Notes under the pieces: model-generated
Database searches by the model: none
The model's input: the letters and a program-made list of their open reading frames with translations, nothing else
What the model was told of the DNA's origin: nothing
Program-made: the position numbers and the translations under genes
NCBI RefSeq assembly: GCF_001191005.1
Contig: NZ_CP012201.1
Span: 2,666,001-2,730,000, forward strand
From: Massilia sp. NR 4-1
GTDB lineage: Bacteria > Pseudomonadota > Gammaproteobacteria > Burkholderiales > Burkholderiaceae_D
Reading direction: 5' to 3'
DNA length: 64,000 nucleotides
Part shown: in pieces, positions 48,724-56,489 of the stretch
How the letters are laid out: the number at the start of each line of letters is the position of its first letter
Position numbering within the stretch: the stretch's first letter is position 1

Positions 48724-49671
48724 TTAGGTCAGGGTCATTGCGAATTCGTCGTTGCCAGCGACAGGTGGTGCATCGAGGGTCAGCTTGTAGGCCAGCATTT
48801 CATCGATCTTGTCGTACTCGACACCGACAATTCGGGTCTTCATATCGACGGCAGTCTTCATGCCAGCCGAGAGGCCATGTGTAGCGTTGAGGGTTACGGT
48901 CGTGCCGGCACGCGACAAAGCGAACGGATCGAAGGCCGCCAGATCAGGCGCCAGCACGGTGATGGAACCGCTTACCGCCCGGTTGGTGATAGCGACTTCC
49001 ACCTGCGGACCAGGCAGGTCAATGCGTGAAATTTTGTTCCCCAGCGCCCAGTCGAGTTGGGAGAAAGCCAGGCTCACGCCATTGATCTTCGCAGGGCCGG
49101 TGTTGGTGCTATTGACGCCCTCTTCAATTGTCCAGCCGGTGCGATTGATCGCCGGCATGGGACCAGCAACAGGGGCCGTATAGACAGAATCGAAGCTGAG
49201 GCTTAGCATCGGAGTGCCCTTGGCGCTCATCTTGCCCTTCATCTCGCCACGCATACCCACCAGCTTGTGCAGCGTGCCGTCCATGACGATATATCCCGTC
49301 AGGCTGCTGAAGTTCTGGCTCACCAGGTTGTAGGCCACGCTCACGCTGGCAGTAATGGTCTGGGCCATTCCACAGGCAAGCATCAGCGGTCCCCATTTGG
49401 GTGCGGTGGCCACAGTGCCCGAGGGGGCAAGTGCAACATCAAAACTCAGCTTGGACCAGGCGCTGACAATGATGTTGCCGGAGCTGCCCATATATGGCAG
49501 ATCGATGTTCCGTTCAACCTTGTCCGCATCCATCGGCGTCAGGCTGACGTTGCGAGCCTCGATCCAGTTGATGGCGCCCGCAGGCACGGCATCCTGCCCA
49601 TAGGCTGTTTCGAGTTTGATCAAAACCGCCTTATTCCGCCAGAAGCGCGGCGCAGCGACAATATTTGGCAC
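48724..49671 (-). CDS. Major tail tube protein
   Basis: A 315-residue protein beginning MPNIVAAPRFWRNKAVLIKL. Its strand-rich pattern and paired domains (for example INWIEARNVSLTPMDADKVERN at 34-55 and FSSLTGYIVMDGTLHKL near 120-137) are those of tail tube proteins of long-tailed Mu-like phages. It lies upstream of the tail chaperone pair and downstream of the head-to-tail connector genes, the expected place. No sheath gene accompanies it, which supports a non-contractile tail. The gap of 55 bp before the chaperone gene holds no extra gene. Confidence 0.82.
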   Translation of the reverse strand: MPNIVAAPRFWRNKAVLIKLETAYGQDAVPAGAINWIEARNVSLTPMDADKVERNIDLPYMGSSGNIIVSAWSKLSFDVALAPSGTVATAPKWGPLMLACGMAQTITASVSVAYNLVSQNFSSLTGYIVMDGTLHKLVGMRGEMKGKMSAKGTPMLSLSFDSVYTAPVAGPMPAINRTGWTIEEGVNSTNTGPAKINGVSLAFSQLDWALGNKISRIDLPGPQVEVAITNRAVSGSITVLAPDLAAFDPFALSRAGTTVTLNATHGLSAGMKTAVDMKTRIVGVEYDKIDEMLAYKLTLDAPPVAGNDEFAMTLT

Positions 49672-49673
49672 AG

Positions 49674-49880
49674 TTATTTCTCCTTCTTAGACTGGGCTTC
49701 CTTGCCCTGTTTTGGCACCGCCACCAGCTCGGAAGGGCTGTCGGTTGGGATGCTTTCTTCGGGTACGCGCATACCGGTGATCGGGTCGCGGATATAGCAG
49801 CCGCCTTTTCCCCAGTACGGGTCTTGCATCATCTGGGCCTCATCGGGGACGCCCACTTCCTGTGGTAGTTCGATACTCAC
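49674..49880 (-). CDS. Small hypothetical phage protein
   Basis: A 68-residue protein beginning MSIELPQEVGVPDEAQMMQD, ending in a Lys/Glu-rich tail. Its start overlaps the upstream stop by 4 bp, and its stop is 2 bp before the tail tube start, so translation is tightly coupled and the gene is credible. I recognise no domain. A connector or tail-completion accessory role is only suggested by position. Confidence 0.7.
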   Translation of the reverse strand: MSIELPQEVGVPDEAQMMQDPYWGKGGCYIRDPITGMRVPEESIPTDSPSELVAVPKQGKEAQSKKEK

Positions 49881-50299
49881 TGTTTGCTCCTGTCATAAAA
49901 CGAGGTCACATAAATGTCCTGCCACCACACGCACCCATCCCGAAAGGCAAGCAGGTTGCTGTCGCCACGCTCCAGCGGTTCACAGCCAGCTTTCGGCACC
50001 CAGCCAAATATCTGGTCTTTCACCTGGCCACGCAGCGCCTCGATGCTCGCCTGGGCCTTGGCGCCGGTCGCGTCGCCCAAGTTCCGCATCACCAGAATCA
50101 CGCCGATGCTGGCCTGAACCTGCTGGATCAAAATGTTCCCCAGCGAATTCGGCGAGGGCTTTTCGCCCAGCGTGATCACGTAGCACGCCGGCATAACGGT
50201 CGGGGTTCGCTCGGCAGCGCTCTGAAAGCCCACCGCATCGCCCACTAACTTCAGCGCCGGCACGGTGGCACGCAGCCGGGCCTGGATCGCCTCGATCAC
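49877..50299 (-). CDS. Mu gp37-like head-tail joining or tail terminator protein
   Basis: A 140-residue protein beginning MIEAIQARLRATVPALKLVG. The pattern of an N-terminal helix, a central strand pair (PACYVITLGEKPSPN, then QQVQASIGVILVMRN) and a C-terminal WWQDIYVTSFYD segment fits tail terminator proteins of the gp37/DUF1834 type. It overlaps both neighbours by 4 bp. It lies after the DUF1320 gene and before the tail tube gene, matching the order in Mu relatives. The assignment is by position and general pattern. Confidence 0.7.
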   Translation of the reverse strand: MIEAIQARLRATVPALKLVGDAVGFQSAAERTPTVMPACYVITLGEKPSPNSLGNILIQQVQASIGVILVMRNLGDATGAKAQASIEALRGQVKDQIFGWVPKAGCEPLERGDSNLLAFRDGCVWWQDIYVTSFYDRSKQ

Positions 50300-50697
50300 G
50301 GCCGCCCCGCACGCTTGAACACAGCGGTGGACGAAGCCATCATCACCGTGCCGGCAGCCGTTGAATTGCTGGGTGGAGCTGCGGCCGCTTGCAGGAACAC
50401 GCGGCCGGCCTGCACGTCCTTCAGCCAGGCAATCGCGTCCTTGTAGTCGTTCCGGGCGCGTTCGGTGGCAGCGTCGCCGAGTAGGTAATAGCGGGCGATG
50501 GCGCCCGCCATGGGCGGCAGATTGGCTGGCACCACGCTGAGCGGAATGCCGTACCGGCCTGCCAGATAGCCGTCGATCATGGCGCTGGCATCTCGCAGCG
50601 CCTTATCGACCGCGCCGGCCGGCAACGCGGATTCGCGTTGTGCAATCTCATCAGCGCCGAAGCTCTGCTCCATATCGAGGCGGGTGGCGTAGGGCAT
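50296..50697 (-). CDS. DUF1320 family phage protein (Mu gp36-like)
   Basis: A 133-residue protein of the DUF1320 type, beginning MPYATRLDMEQSFGADEIAQR. The family core is ALRDASAMIDGYLAGRYGIPL followed by AIARYYLLGDAATERARNDYKDAIAWLKDVQAG. In Mu this is gp36, a small protein between the major head gene and the tail genes, probably part of the head-tail connector. It is 3 bp downstream of the gp35-like gene. The last 30 residues (AAAAPPSNSTAAG) are low complexity. Confidence 0.88.
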   Translation of the reverse strand: MPYATRLDMEQSFGADEIAQRESALPAGAVDKALRDASAMIDGYLAGRYGIPLSVVPANLPPMAGAIARYYLLGDAATERARNDYKDAIAWLKDVQAGRVFLQAAAAPPSNSTAAGTVMMASSTAVFKRAGRP

Positions 50698-50700
50698 CGC

Positions 50701-51006
50701 TTACTCGGCCTCGTCGGTTACGGGGATGTCGATCTCGACCACGCGGATATTGCTATCCCATTCCAGCGCCTGGCGTTGCTCGTCGGTGAAGTCCGCGGCT
50801 GGAACCTTCTGCGGCTCCTTAGTCCAGCCCCGGCCACCACGCCGGTAGCCATCCCGCGTCGAAGAAACTTCGAGGCCAGGGATGCTTTTGCCGGCGTTCG
50901 TGCTCTCGGGCGCGGCGTTGCCTCCAGCTGGTGTCAGCCGGTCGGCATCGCCCTGGCCGCCAGTGCCATTGACTGCCGCTCGCGCGTTTTTTGGGTTTGC
51001 TGCCAT
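50701..51006 (-). CDS. Mu gp35-like small head protein
   Basis: A 101-residue protein beginning MAANPKNARAAVNGTGGQGD. The N-terminal half is disordered and rich in Gly, Ala and Asn. The C-terminal part (EVSSTRDGYRRGGRGWTKEP, then FTDEQRQALEWDSNIRVVEI) resembles the gp35/HI1506-type proteins that follow the major head gene in Mu-like phages. GGAG lies 7 nt before the chosen ATG; a start at 51021 would add five residues. It begins 54 bp after the major head stop. Confidence 0.75.
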   Translation of the reverse strand: MAANPKNARAAVNGTGGQGDADRLTPAGGNAAPESTNAGKSIPGLEVSSTRDGYRRGGRGWTKEPQKVPAADFTDEQRQALEWDSNIRVVEIDIPVTDEAE

Positions 51007-51059
51007 GTTCAACTCCTGCAAGGGTTAAGCGCCCGCCGGGCGGGCGTGGATGCTGTGGT

Positions 51060-52136
51060 TTAGGGGATAGTGCCGTCCGAGCCGTAGATCAATTGCCAGA
51101 AGCCGTAGCCGCCTGCAGCGCGGGCCTCGGCGCCGAACTTGAACTTTTTGCGGTTGAAGACGTCATCCGATTGCGGGTCAGTCTGCTGAACGAAGCCGGC
51201 CTTCTTGCGCTCTTGGTAGATGAAGGGACGAACCGGCTTGGTCGTATCGAGCAGGAACCATGCGGTATCGGAGGTCAGGCGAGCGTCTTCCACCACTTCA
51301 GCAGTGCCTTTGTAGGGGTTCGGCTTGCCATCCTCCAGACGGTCATTGGTCATCAGGGCGCGGGCGGTGTCGCCCAAGGCTGGCGGCACCAGCAAGACAT
51401 CCGGGGTCACATTCAGCGGACGGCCTTCATCGTCCTTGAACTTACGCATTGCCAGACGTGCTGCGCCGTAGCTGGCCTGCGCGGCGGCGAGCGTGGCAAC
51501 GGACAGTGCCTTGGTGCCTTTGTTGCTAACACTACCGATATTGCCGTCAGCCTGGCGTACTGGGTGATCCACGTCAACGAAGTACTGACCGTCGTAACAC
51601 AGCGTGGTAAACGCCTTGTTGGCCAGCTCCATCACGATTTCGTCCGGCAGTTGCTTGGCCGATTCGCCGGCCATCTTCGCCTGCGGGCCATAGATGCCGA
51701 GGTTGTCATCCTCGACGTCATTGCGGTCCACCTCGATAGTGGCTTCCCAGTCGTCATTGACGACGGAATATTTGGCACCTTCCAGCGATTTAATGTTCTT
51801 CTCGCCAATCCACTTACGCATACGCGGGAATTTGGACAGCCAGGCATAGTCGTTCTGGCCGCTGGTGGAAGGCACCAGCATGGCGACACGCTCCCACACC
51901 GATGGCGCCGCGCTAAATGCGTTGTTGAAGGTAGTCTTCAGGCTGATGAAGAGGTTGGTCAGCGTTTCGCGGTTGACGACCAGACCGAGGCAGGCCAGTG
52001 GCATGCCGGCATCGCCGAGGGCAGATGGCAGAACCTCGGGTGACACTGCGCTAGCGAATGCCGGATGGAACAGCAGGCCGGCAACAGCGCCCGTTGCCGC
52101 GCTGAGCCAGATGATAATTTTGATGAGTCGCTTCAT
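51060..52136 (-). CDS. Major head subunit, Mu gpT family, with N-terminal signal-like segment
   Basis: A 358-residue protein. From about residue 52 it matches Mu gpT: VNRETLTNLFISLKTTFNNAF, VPSTSGQNDYAWLSKFPRMRKWIGE, EVDRNDVEDDNLGIYGPQAK, and a C-terminal VRPFIYQERKKAGFV. The first 45 residues are unusual: MKRLIKIIIWLSAATGAVAG is a hydrophobic helix followed by FASA, a good signal-peptidase-like site. No good ribosome-binding site precedes this ATG, but it lies 35 bp after the decoration gene, as expected in this packed operon. The internal ATG at M45 would leave an unusual gap of about 165 bp. Longer upstream frames overlap the decoration gene. Confidence 0.85.
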   Translation of the reverse strand: MKRLIKIIIWLSAATGAVAGLLFHPAFASAVSPEVLPSALGDAGMPLACLGLVVNRETLTNLFISLKTTFNNAFSAAPSVWERVAMLVPSTSGQNDYAWLSKFPRMRKWIGEKNIKSLEGAKYSVVNDDWEATIEVDRNDVEDDNLGIYGPQAKMAGESAKQLPDEIVMELANKAFTTLCYDGQYFVDVDHPVRQADGNIGSVSNKGTKALSVATLAAAQASYGAARLAMRKFKDDEGRPLNVTPDVLLVPPALGDTARALMTNDRLEDGKPNPYKGTAEVVEDARLTSDTAWFLLDTTKPVRPFIYQERKKAGFVQQTDPQSDDVFNRKKFKFGAEARAAGGYGFWQLIYGSDGTIP

Positions 52137-52170
52137 ATAGTGTGGCCTATGGGATAGTGAAAAAGGGGCG

Positions 52171-52572
52171 TTACTCGATCCAGACGCCATCGGTGTCGAG
52201 ACCGACCACTCGGCCGGCCGGCGAACGGGTGTTCGTGCCGTTCGTCTTGGCCACCGTCTGGTCGTCCACGATGAAACAGGTCTTGCCGAGATCGGCCTGC
52301 GTGACGGCGTCGCCAGGGAAATTGCTGAACTTGAACGCACGCTTGCGGCGCACCAGCACCGCTTTGGCACCGTCGGCGCCACCCGTGTTGTCGGCCTTAT
52401 CCTCGGCGCGGCCGAGGTAGGTCAGTGTCGTGGCAGTGGAGCCAGGCGCTGCAAAACCAGTTGCGTTTGCAACGGTGAGGGCACCGCCGAAAATCTTGGC
52501 GTTCGCTGCCATCGGGACGCTGATGATTTCAGCATCGCGGAAAGGCGTATTGCGGTCACTCGTTAAAGGCAT
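52171..52572 (-). CDS. Head decoration protein
   Basis: A 133-residue protein beginning MPLTSDRNTPFRDAEIISVP. The Gly/Ala/Thr-rich strand pattern (AKIFGGALTVANATGFAAPG, then LGRAEDKADNTGG) is typical of phage head decoration or cement proteins encoded between protease/scaffold and major capsid. AGGAGA lies upstream of the ATG. It follows the protease gene by 36 bp and precedes the major head gene by 34 bp. It probably binds the outside of the expanded capsid. Confidence 0.78.
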   Translation of the reverse strand: MPLTSDRNTPFRDAEIISVPMAANAKIFGGALTVANATGFAAPGSTATTLTYLGRAEDKADNTGGADGAKAVLVRRKRAFKFSNFPGDAVTQADLGKTCFIVDDQTVAKTNGTNTRSPAGRVVGLDTDGVWIE

Positions 52573-52608
52573 GGGGTCTCCTATCTAGCGAAGATGTGGT
52601 CCAGCCGC

Positions 52609-53175
52609 TTACGCGGCACATTCGGCCTGCAGGGTTTTCAGGTAGTCGGCCTCGGAGACACCCAGCGCGGCGCAGAGCTGCTTCTGCTGCGCGGTGAGCG
52701 ATGCCGTGGGCGATGGGCTTGGCGGCTGGCCGCCGGTCTGCGTGCCGCTCAGCACAGCGATAGGCGGCGCGTTGTCGAGGAAAGCGGACAGCCCTGCGGT
52801 GTCTTTGGCACCGAATTCACGCGCCCATGCCTCCTGGGCAGGCAGCAATTTGCCGCTGGCCAGCGCACCCTTCACCAGGCCGTCAACCTTGCCAGTACTG
52901 ATTTCGCTGCTCAGCTCTGCGATGCGCCCCTGCAGCGTGGCCATGGTCTCAATGGGGACATAGCGGGCGGGATCGGGCACGGCCGCCGACAGCGTGGCCA
53001 CCTTGGTACGGTAGTCGGTCAAATAGCGCGCCAGATCGAACGAAGCGGCGGCGGTCACTGCAGTGTCCTGCTTGAGCGTGGTGATCAGCGTTTGCAAGTG
53101 CTGGGCGACATCTTCGGCGCTGGCGCCAACCGGCAGATTGAGCAGCCAGCGCAGTTGCTCCAGTAGTGCATCCAT
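52609..53175 (-). CDS. Nested scaffold protein, Mu gpZ-like
   Basis: An in-frame internal start at protease residue 187 (MDALLEQLRWLLNLPVGASA) is preceded by AGGAGAACTCC, the strongest ribosome-binding site in the gene. It would yield a 188-residue, mostly helical protein equal to the C-terminal half of the protease gene. This is the arrangement of Mu I/Z, where the nested product is the head scaffold. The preceding sequence TTTTTSPEQENS looks like a linker. Confidence 0.75.
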   Translation of the reverse strand: MDALLEQLRWLLNLPVGASAEDVAQHLQTLITTLKQDTAVTAAASFDLARYLTDYRTKVATLSAAVPDPARYVPIETMATLQGRIAELSSEISTGKVDGLVKGALASGKLLPAQEAWAREFGAKDTAGLSAFLDNAPPIAVLSGTQTGGQPPSPSPTASLTAQQKQLCAALGVSEADYLKTLQAECAA

Positions 53176-53733
53176 GGAGTTCTCCTGTTCAGGTGAGGTA
53201 GTGGTGGTGGTGAAGTAAGACGAAGCCGCAGCGATCAGGACTTCTTCCATCCCGTCGATGGCGGGGTTGTTGGTGACGGCCGCCATAAGCAGGCCGATGA
53301 CGTCGCCGGTCTTGTCGTCGTAGGCGATGACGGGGCTGATGAACTTGTATTCGTTCGCTTCGATCATCGCGGCGGCGCGGTTGGTCCACTGCACGTCGAT
53401 GGCGAACAGACCGACGCCTTCGCGCCATTCCAGTTTTTTGAACCAGCCAGCCGCAGGCGCGGGCTTGCCGTTTTTCTTGGCAAGCAGGGTCTGGTGTTCG
53501 TAGTCGATGACGTAGGGGGTGACGCGGGCCGCCGCCGCCGCGATCAAACGCTGGGCGAGCTGGGCATCGATGCGCCAGGAGGGAACTTCGTGGGGACGGC
53601 CATCCCGGCCCTTGAAGGCGCCGGCCGGCGTAAGCTGCAGCTCGTTCCCACCGGTCAGGCTCAGCGAGCAAGCCGCGATTGCCATCGCGGGTGCGCGGGG
53701 GGAAGAGTTATTGGAAGAGAGGCGCTTTGTCAT
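52609..53733 (-). CDS. Head maturation protease, Mu gpI-like
   Basis: A 374-residue protein. The N-terminal protease part (about 1-180) follows the Mu I pattern: LTPAGAFKGRDGRPHEVPSW, VIDYEHQTLLAKKNGKPAPAAGWF with the conserved DYEHQ, and a serine-containing FISPVIAYDDKTG. The C-terminal half is helical and acidic, as in scaffolds, and has its own strong start at 53175. In Mu, gpI is the protease and gpZ, made from an internal start of the same frame, is the scaffold. It begins 76 bp downstream of the 151-residue cargo gene. Confidence 0.88.
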   Translation of the reverse strand: MTKRLSSNNSSPRAPAMAIAACSLSLTGGNELQLTPAGAFKGRDGRPHEVPSWRIDAQLAQRLIAAAAARVTPYVIDYEHQTLLAKKNGKPAPAAGWFKKLEWREGVGLFAIDVQWTNRAAAMIEANEYKFISPVIAYDDKTGDVIGLLMAAVTNNPAIDGMEEVLIAAASSYFTTTTTSPEQENSMDALLEQLRWLLNLPVGASAEDVAQHLQTLITTLKQDTAVTAAASFDLARYLTDYRTKVATLSAAVPDPARYVPIETMATLQGRIAELSSEISTGKVDGLVKGALASGKLLPAQEAWAREFGAKDTAGLSAFLDNAPPIAVLSGTQTGGQPPSPSPTASLTAQQKQLCAALGVSEADYLKTLQAECAA

Positions 53734-53809
53734 GCTGCCATGTTCGCCGCGTGCGCGGGTTCATGGCAGAGTGACGGGTGTCAGCAGTAGGCTGTAACCG
53801 CTCTACTAA

Positions 53810-54265
53810 TTAGGTGGACATGGAAAGGTCGATTCGTTCCGGTGTATAGCCTGGTAGGGGCGAGGCTCTGAAAGCGACGGAATCGAGAAGGTTCTGAAGA
53901 ACATACTCGATAACGACTTGCTGGAGTCCATCACCGTCCTCCCTAACCAAAAGAGTATTAGTGTCCTTGAACAAGCCACGCTCCCCATGATAAAGACGAC
54001 AGACCTCCACCATTTCCTGATTGTGCTCTACCTTAAAGATAAGCTCGTCAAGGACGCTGGTGCCGAAGCAAACTATGCGTGGAGCGGCGCTTATCGACCG
54101 TCCCAGACCAAAAACCGTGATAGTCCCATCTTTTAATTCGATGTATCCCGGCTCATAGCGCTCAGCCGGCTTTTCCCAGAGTCTTCTTAGCAAATTGCTA
54201 CGGCGATGCAGCGCATTGCTTACCGCAATATGCATAGTTGCCAGCGACTTCGTTTCCTGAACCAT
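53810..54265 (-). CDS. Hypothetical cargo protein paired with a DUF2971 gene
   Basis: A 151-residue protein beginning MVQETKSLATMHIAVSNALH, with AAGGAG before the ATG. I recognise no domain. It has a strand-rich middle (GYIELKDGTITVFGLGR, then RIVCFGTSVLDELIFKVEHN) and lacks membrane segments. It starts 37 bp after the DUF2971 gene, so the two form a small operon. Their DNA is lower in GC than the flanking head genes. This suggests recent acquisition as cargo inserted between gpG-side and protease-side head genes. Confidence 0.65.
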   Translation of the reverse strand: MVQETKSLATMHIAVSNALHRRSNLLRRLWEKPAERYEPGYIELKDGTITVFGLGRSISAAPRIVCFGTSVLDELIFKVEHNQEMVEVCRLYHGERGLFKDTNTLLVREDGDGLQQVVIEYVLQNLLDSVAFRASPLPGYTPERIDLSMST

Positions 54266-54302
54266 TCTTGCTCCTTAAAGTAATCTGCACAACCAATAAT
54301 GG

Positions 54303-55235
54303 CTAACCTACATATGGAATGTCTGAGCACAGAACTTCCACATCCAACTTGCACTGTTTCACCAACGCTTCCACCGCTTTTCTTCTTCTCGTAGCGTCGG
54401 CGTGGGGGCCGACTATAATTCGCTTGATAGGCCTGGTCTCTTCATGCATGAAACCAATGCTTATGTATGGAATAAGCAACCCACCTCTAGTTCTGAATTC
54501 GACATCCTTGCCTTGGTTAAATGCATCATCAGGTCCGCCACCCAATAAGTCATATAGCTCCTTATCGGCCGGCACTGCAACAATGCGAACCTCATCTTCT
54601 TCATGGAATCCGTAGTTCTTGCATAAGGCAGGAAGCAGAATTCCTGCTTTCAGATCGGGGCCTGAAGGCTCTGATAAGCTGTCTATGCAGTTTTTGATGA
54701 TCCCTTCGAATTTCTTGTGGCGATCACTCTGTCCGGTGAACGACCCATCTTGCATGTAATACGCCACCTTCTCTAACGCTAGCTCTGCATATAAATAGAG
54801 CCTCCCCTCTTTTCTCAAACCATTCACCAACTCGGCCTTATCGAAAACAATTGCATAACCGCCATCATGACCATATCCACGCCACTGGCTCAACAATCCA
54901 TGATCAGGATCATGCTTTGTGGGTTGGCAAAAGGATGCTATATATGTGTAATCCTGTGGAAAAACTCTCTCGCGTAGATCATTTACCACAACTCGGCAAA
55001 ACTGCTCCCGGTCTAAATCCTTAAAAGGGAATCGTTTTTTTACATTTTCCGCAACCATCTTTGGTAGACAGCGTTGGAAGAAACCTTCGTTTTCTTCCCG
55101 ATCATTTAGAAATTCACTGCGAGTTGCCCTTATGGAACCGCTTGTTAGAATACCTTGTAGCCCGTCTGCGGTCGTATAGTGCATCAGTTCCTGACTGTGG
55201 CCAGAGGTAGCATTTTCACCGTTCGTTGGTGTCAT
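54303..55235 (-). CDS. DUF2971 domain protein, cargo gene
   Basis: A 310-residue protein with the DUF2971 pattern: MHYTTADGLQGILTSGSIRATRSEFLNDREE near residues 18-48, SFCQPTKHDPDHGLLSQWRGYG near 101-122, then GGYAIVFD. The late part contains DEVRIVAV and RGGLLIPYISIGF. AGGA followed by an A-run precedes the ATG. The biochemical function of DUF2971 is not established. The gene is AT-rich relative to neighbours and lies inside the head operon; a role in phage exclusion or host defence is a guess based on cargo placement. The 186-bp gap upstream may carry its own promoter (TTGATG near 55280 on the minus strand, no good partner). Confidence 0.8.
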   Translation of the reverse strand: MTPTNGENATSGHSQELMHYTTADGLQGILTSGSIRATRSEFLNDREENEGFFQRCLPKMVAENVKKRFPFKDLDREQFCRVVVNDLRERVFPQDYTYIASFCQPTKHDPDHGLLSQWRGYGHDGGYAIVFDKAELVNGLRKEGRLYLYAELALEKVAYYMQDGSFTGQSDRHKKFEGIIKNCIDSLSEPSGPDLKAGILLPALCKNYGFHEEDEVRIVAVPADKELYDLLGGGPDDAFNQGKDVEFRTRGGLLIPYISIGFMHEETRPIKRIIVGPHADATRRRKAVEALVKQCKLDVEVLCSDIPYVG

Positions 55236-55421
55236 TTTTTTCCTGTGCGGTAGGTTAAAGCACTAACGTTATTTCTCATTGGAACTTTACATCAAAATTA
55301 ACGCGGCTTTAACGGGTCTTGGAGCGCTTTTTATACCTCGGGCGACAGGATGTGTCATCACTTCCACTCTAAGGCTCTATGGGCCGACTATGCAGAAAGC
55401 GAGCGCTTGATCTGTCGTATC

Positions 55422-56213
55422 TCAAAACAGCCCACCAAAGGTGCATGGCTCCCAGTTCAGGACGACCAGTTCACCGCTGCACTTCTGCTCCTCAACGTTG
55501 GCCACCGCATACTTGATGTCCAGTTCCAGAATGTGGAACCCCCGGAACACCTCACGGATTGCCGGGTGGTCGTTGATGCTGACCATCACCTTGCCCTTGC
55601 AGCTCCGCATGAAGGCGGCCATCTGCTCGTAGTTGCTGAACTCGAAGGGCACGCCGTAGCCGGCCATCTCCCAGTACGGCGGGTCCATATAGAAGAAGGT
55701 GTGGGCGCGGTCGTAGCGCTTGACGCAGTCCTGCCAAGGCAGATTCTCCACGTAAGTGCCGGCCAGGCGCAGGTGCGCGGCGCTCAGGTTCTCCTCGATG
55801 CGGCACAGGTTGATCGCCGGGCCGGTGGTGGCCGTTCCGAAGTTCTGGCCCGAGACTTTGCCGCCGAAGGCGTGCTGCTGTAGGTAGTAGAAGCGGGAGG
55901 CGCGCTGGATGTCGGTCATGCCCTCCGGGATAGCCTGCTGCTGCCATTCAAATACCTTTCGGCTGCTGATCGCCCATTTGAACTGCCGCACAAACTCTTC
56001 CATATGGTGCTGGACGACTCTGTAGAGGTTGACCAGCTCGCCGTTCACGTCGTTCAGCACCTCGGCCCTGGCCGGCATGCCGCGCAGGAAGTACAGCGCG
56101 CCGCCGCCGCAGAACACCTCAACATAGCATTCATGAGGCGGGAAAAGCGGCAGCAGTTTGTCTGCCAGGCGGCGCTTGCCGCCCATCCAAGGAATAATTG
56201 GTGATGGGGTCAT
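55422..56213 (-). CDS. DNA adenine methylase (Dam/D12 class)
   Basis: A 263-residue N6-adenine methyltransferase of the D12 class. It has the cofactor motif PWMGGKRRLADKLLPLFP (8-25) and FCGGGALYF (34-42), the catalytic DPPYW (177-181), and the paired FEFSNYEQMAAF segment. AGGAGA lies upstream of the ATG. Its start overlaps the end of the Com-like gene by 83 bp. In Mu, com overlaps the unrelated DNA-modification gene mom in the same way, so this enzyme occupies the mom position. Methylation of phage DNA to avoid host restriction is the likely purpose; the recognition site cannot be read. Confidence 0.92.
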   Translation of the reverse strand: MTPSPIIPWMGGKRRLADKLLPLFPPHECYVEVFCGGGALYFLRGMPARAEVLNDVNGELVNLYRVVQHHMEEFVRQFKWAISSRKVFEWQQQAIPEGMTDIQRASRFYYLQQHAFGGKVSGQNFGTATTGPAINLCRIEENLSAAHLRLAGTYVENLPWQDCVKRYDRAHTFFYMDPPYWEMAGYGVPFEFSNYEQMAAFMRSCKGKVMVSINDHPAIREVFRGFHILELDIKYAVANVEEQKCSGELVVLNWEPCTFGGLF

Positions 56214-56367
56214 GATTCTCCTGATCCGGCGCTCGGTGGCGCTCTGGTTGGGGACTCATGGCCCTCAGACTGTTCAACGTGCCGCACCTCGGGCACTTAA
56301 TCTCCAGGCGCAGGAACTCTCCCGCGCCCAACTTCTTATTGCAACTTCCACAACGTATGTCTTGCAT
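56131..56367 (-). CDS. com: Com-like zinc-finger translational regulator
   Basis: A 78-residue protein beginning MQDIRCGSCNKKLGAGEFLR. A four-cysteine zinc finger (C6, C9, C25, C28) and the LEIKCPRCGTLNSLRA segment match phage Mu Com, which binds mom mRNA and opens its start for translation. GGAGAA precedes the ATG at 56367; a longer frame to 56442 is not conserved. The C-terminal third overlaps the methylase gene in another frame. By analogy it should control translation of the overlapping adenine methylase. Confidence 0.85.
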   Translation of the reverse strand: MQDIRCGSCNKKLGAGEFLRLEIKCPRCGTLNSLRAMSPQPERHRAPDQENHDPITNYSLDGRQAPPGRQTAAAFPAS

Positions 56368-56489
56368 CTTGGTTCTCCGTGCTAAGATTCTGGCCCCCTC
56401 ATAGGGTGCAGAGCCTTGACGAAGCGTGCGGCAGTACTGCATGCCAAGTGGTCGGCCTGGCGTGGACGCGCCGGGCCGGCCGTTCTGTT

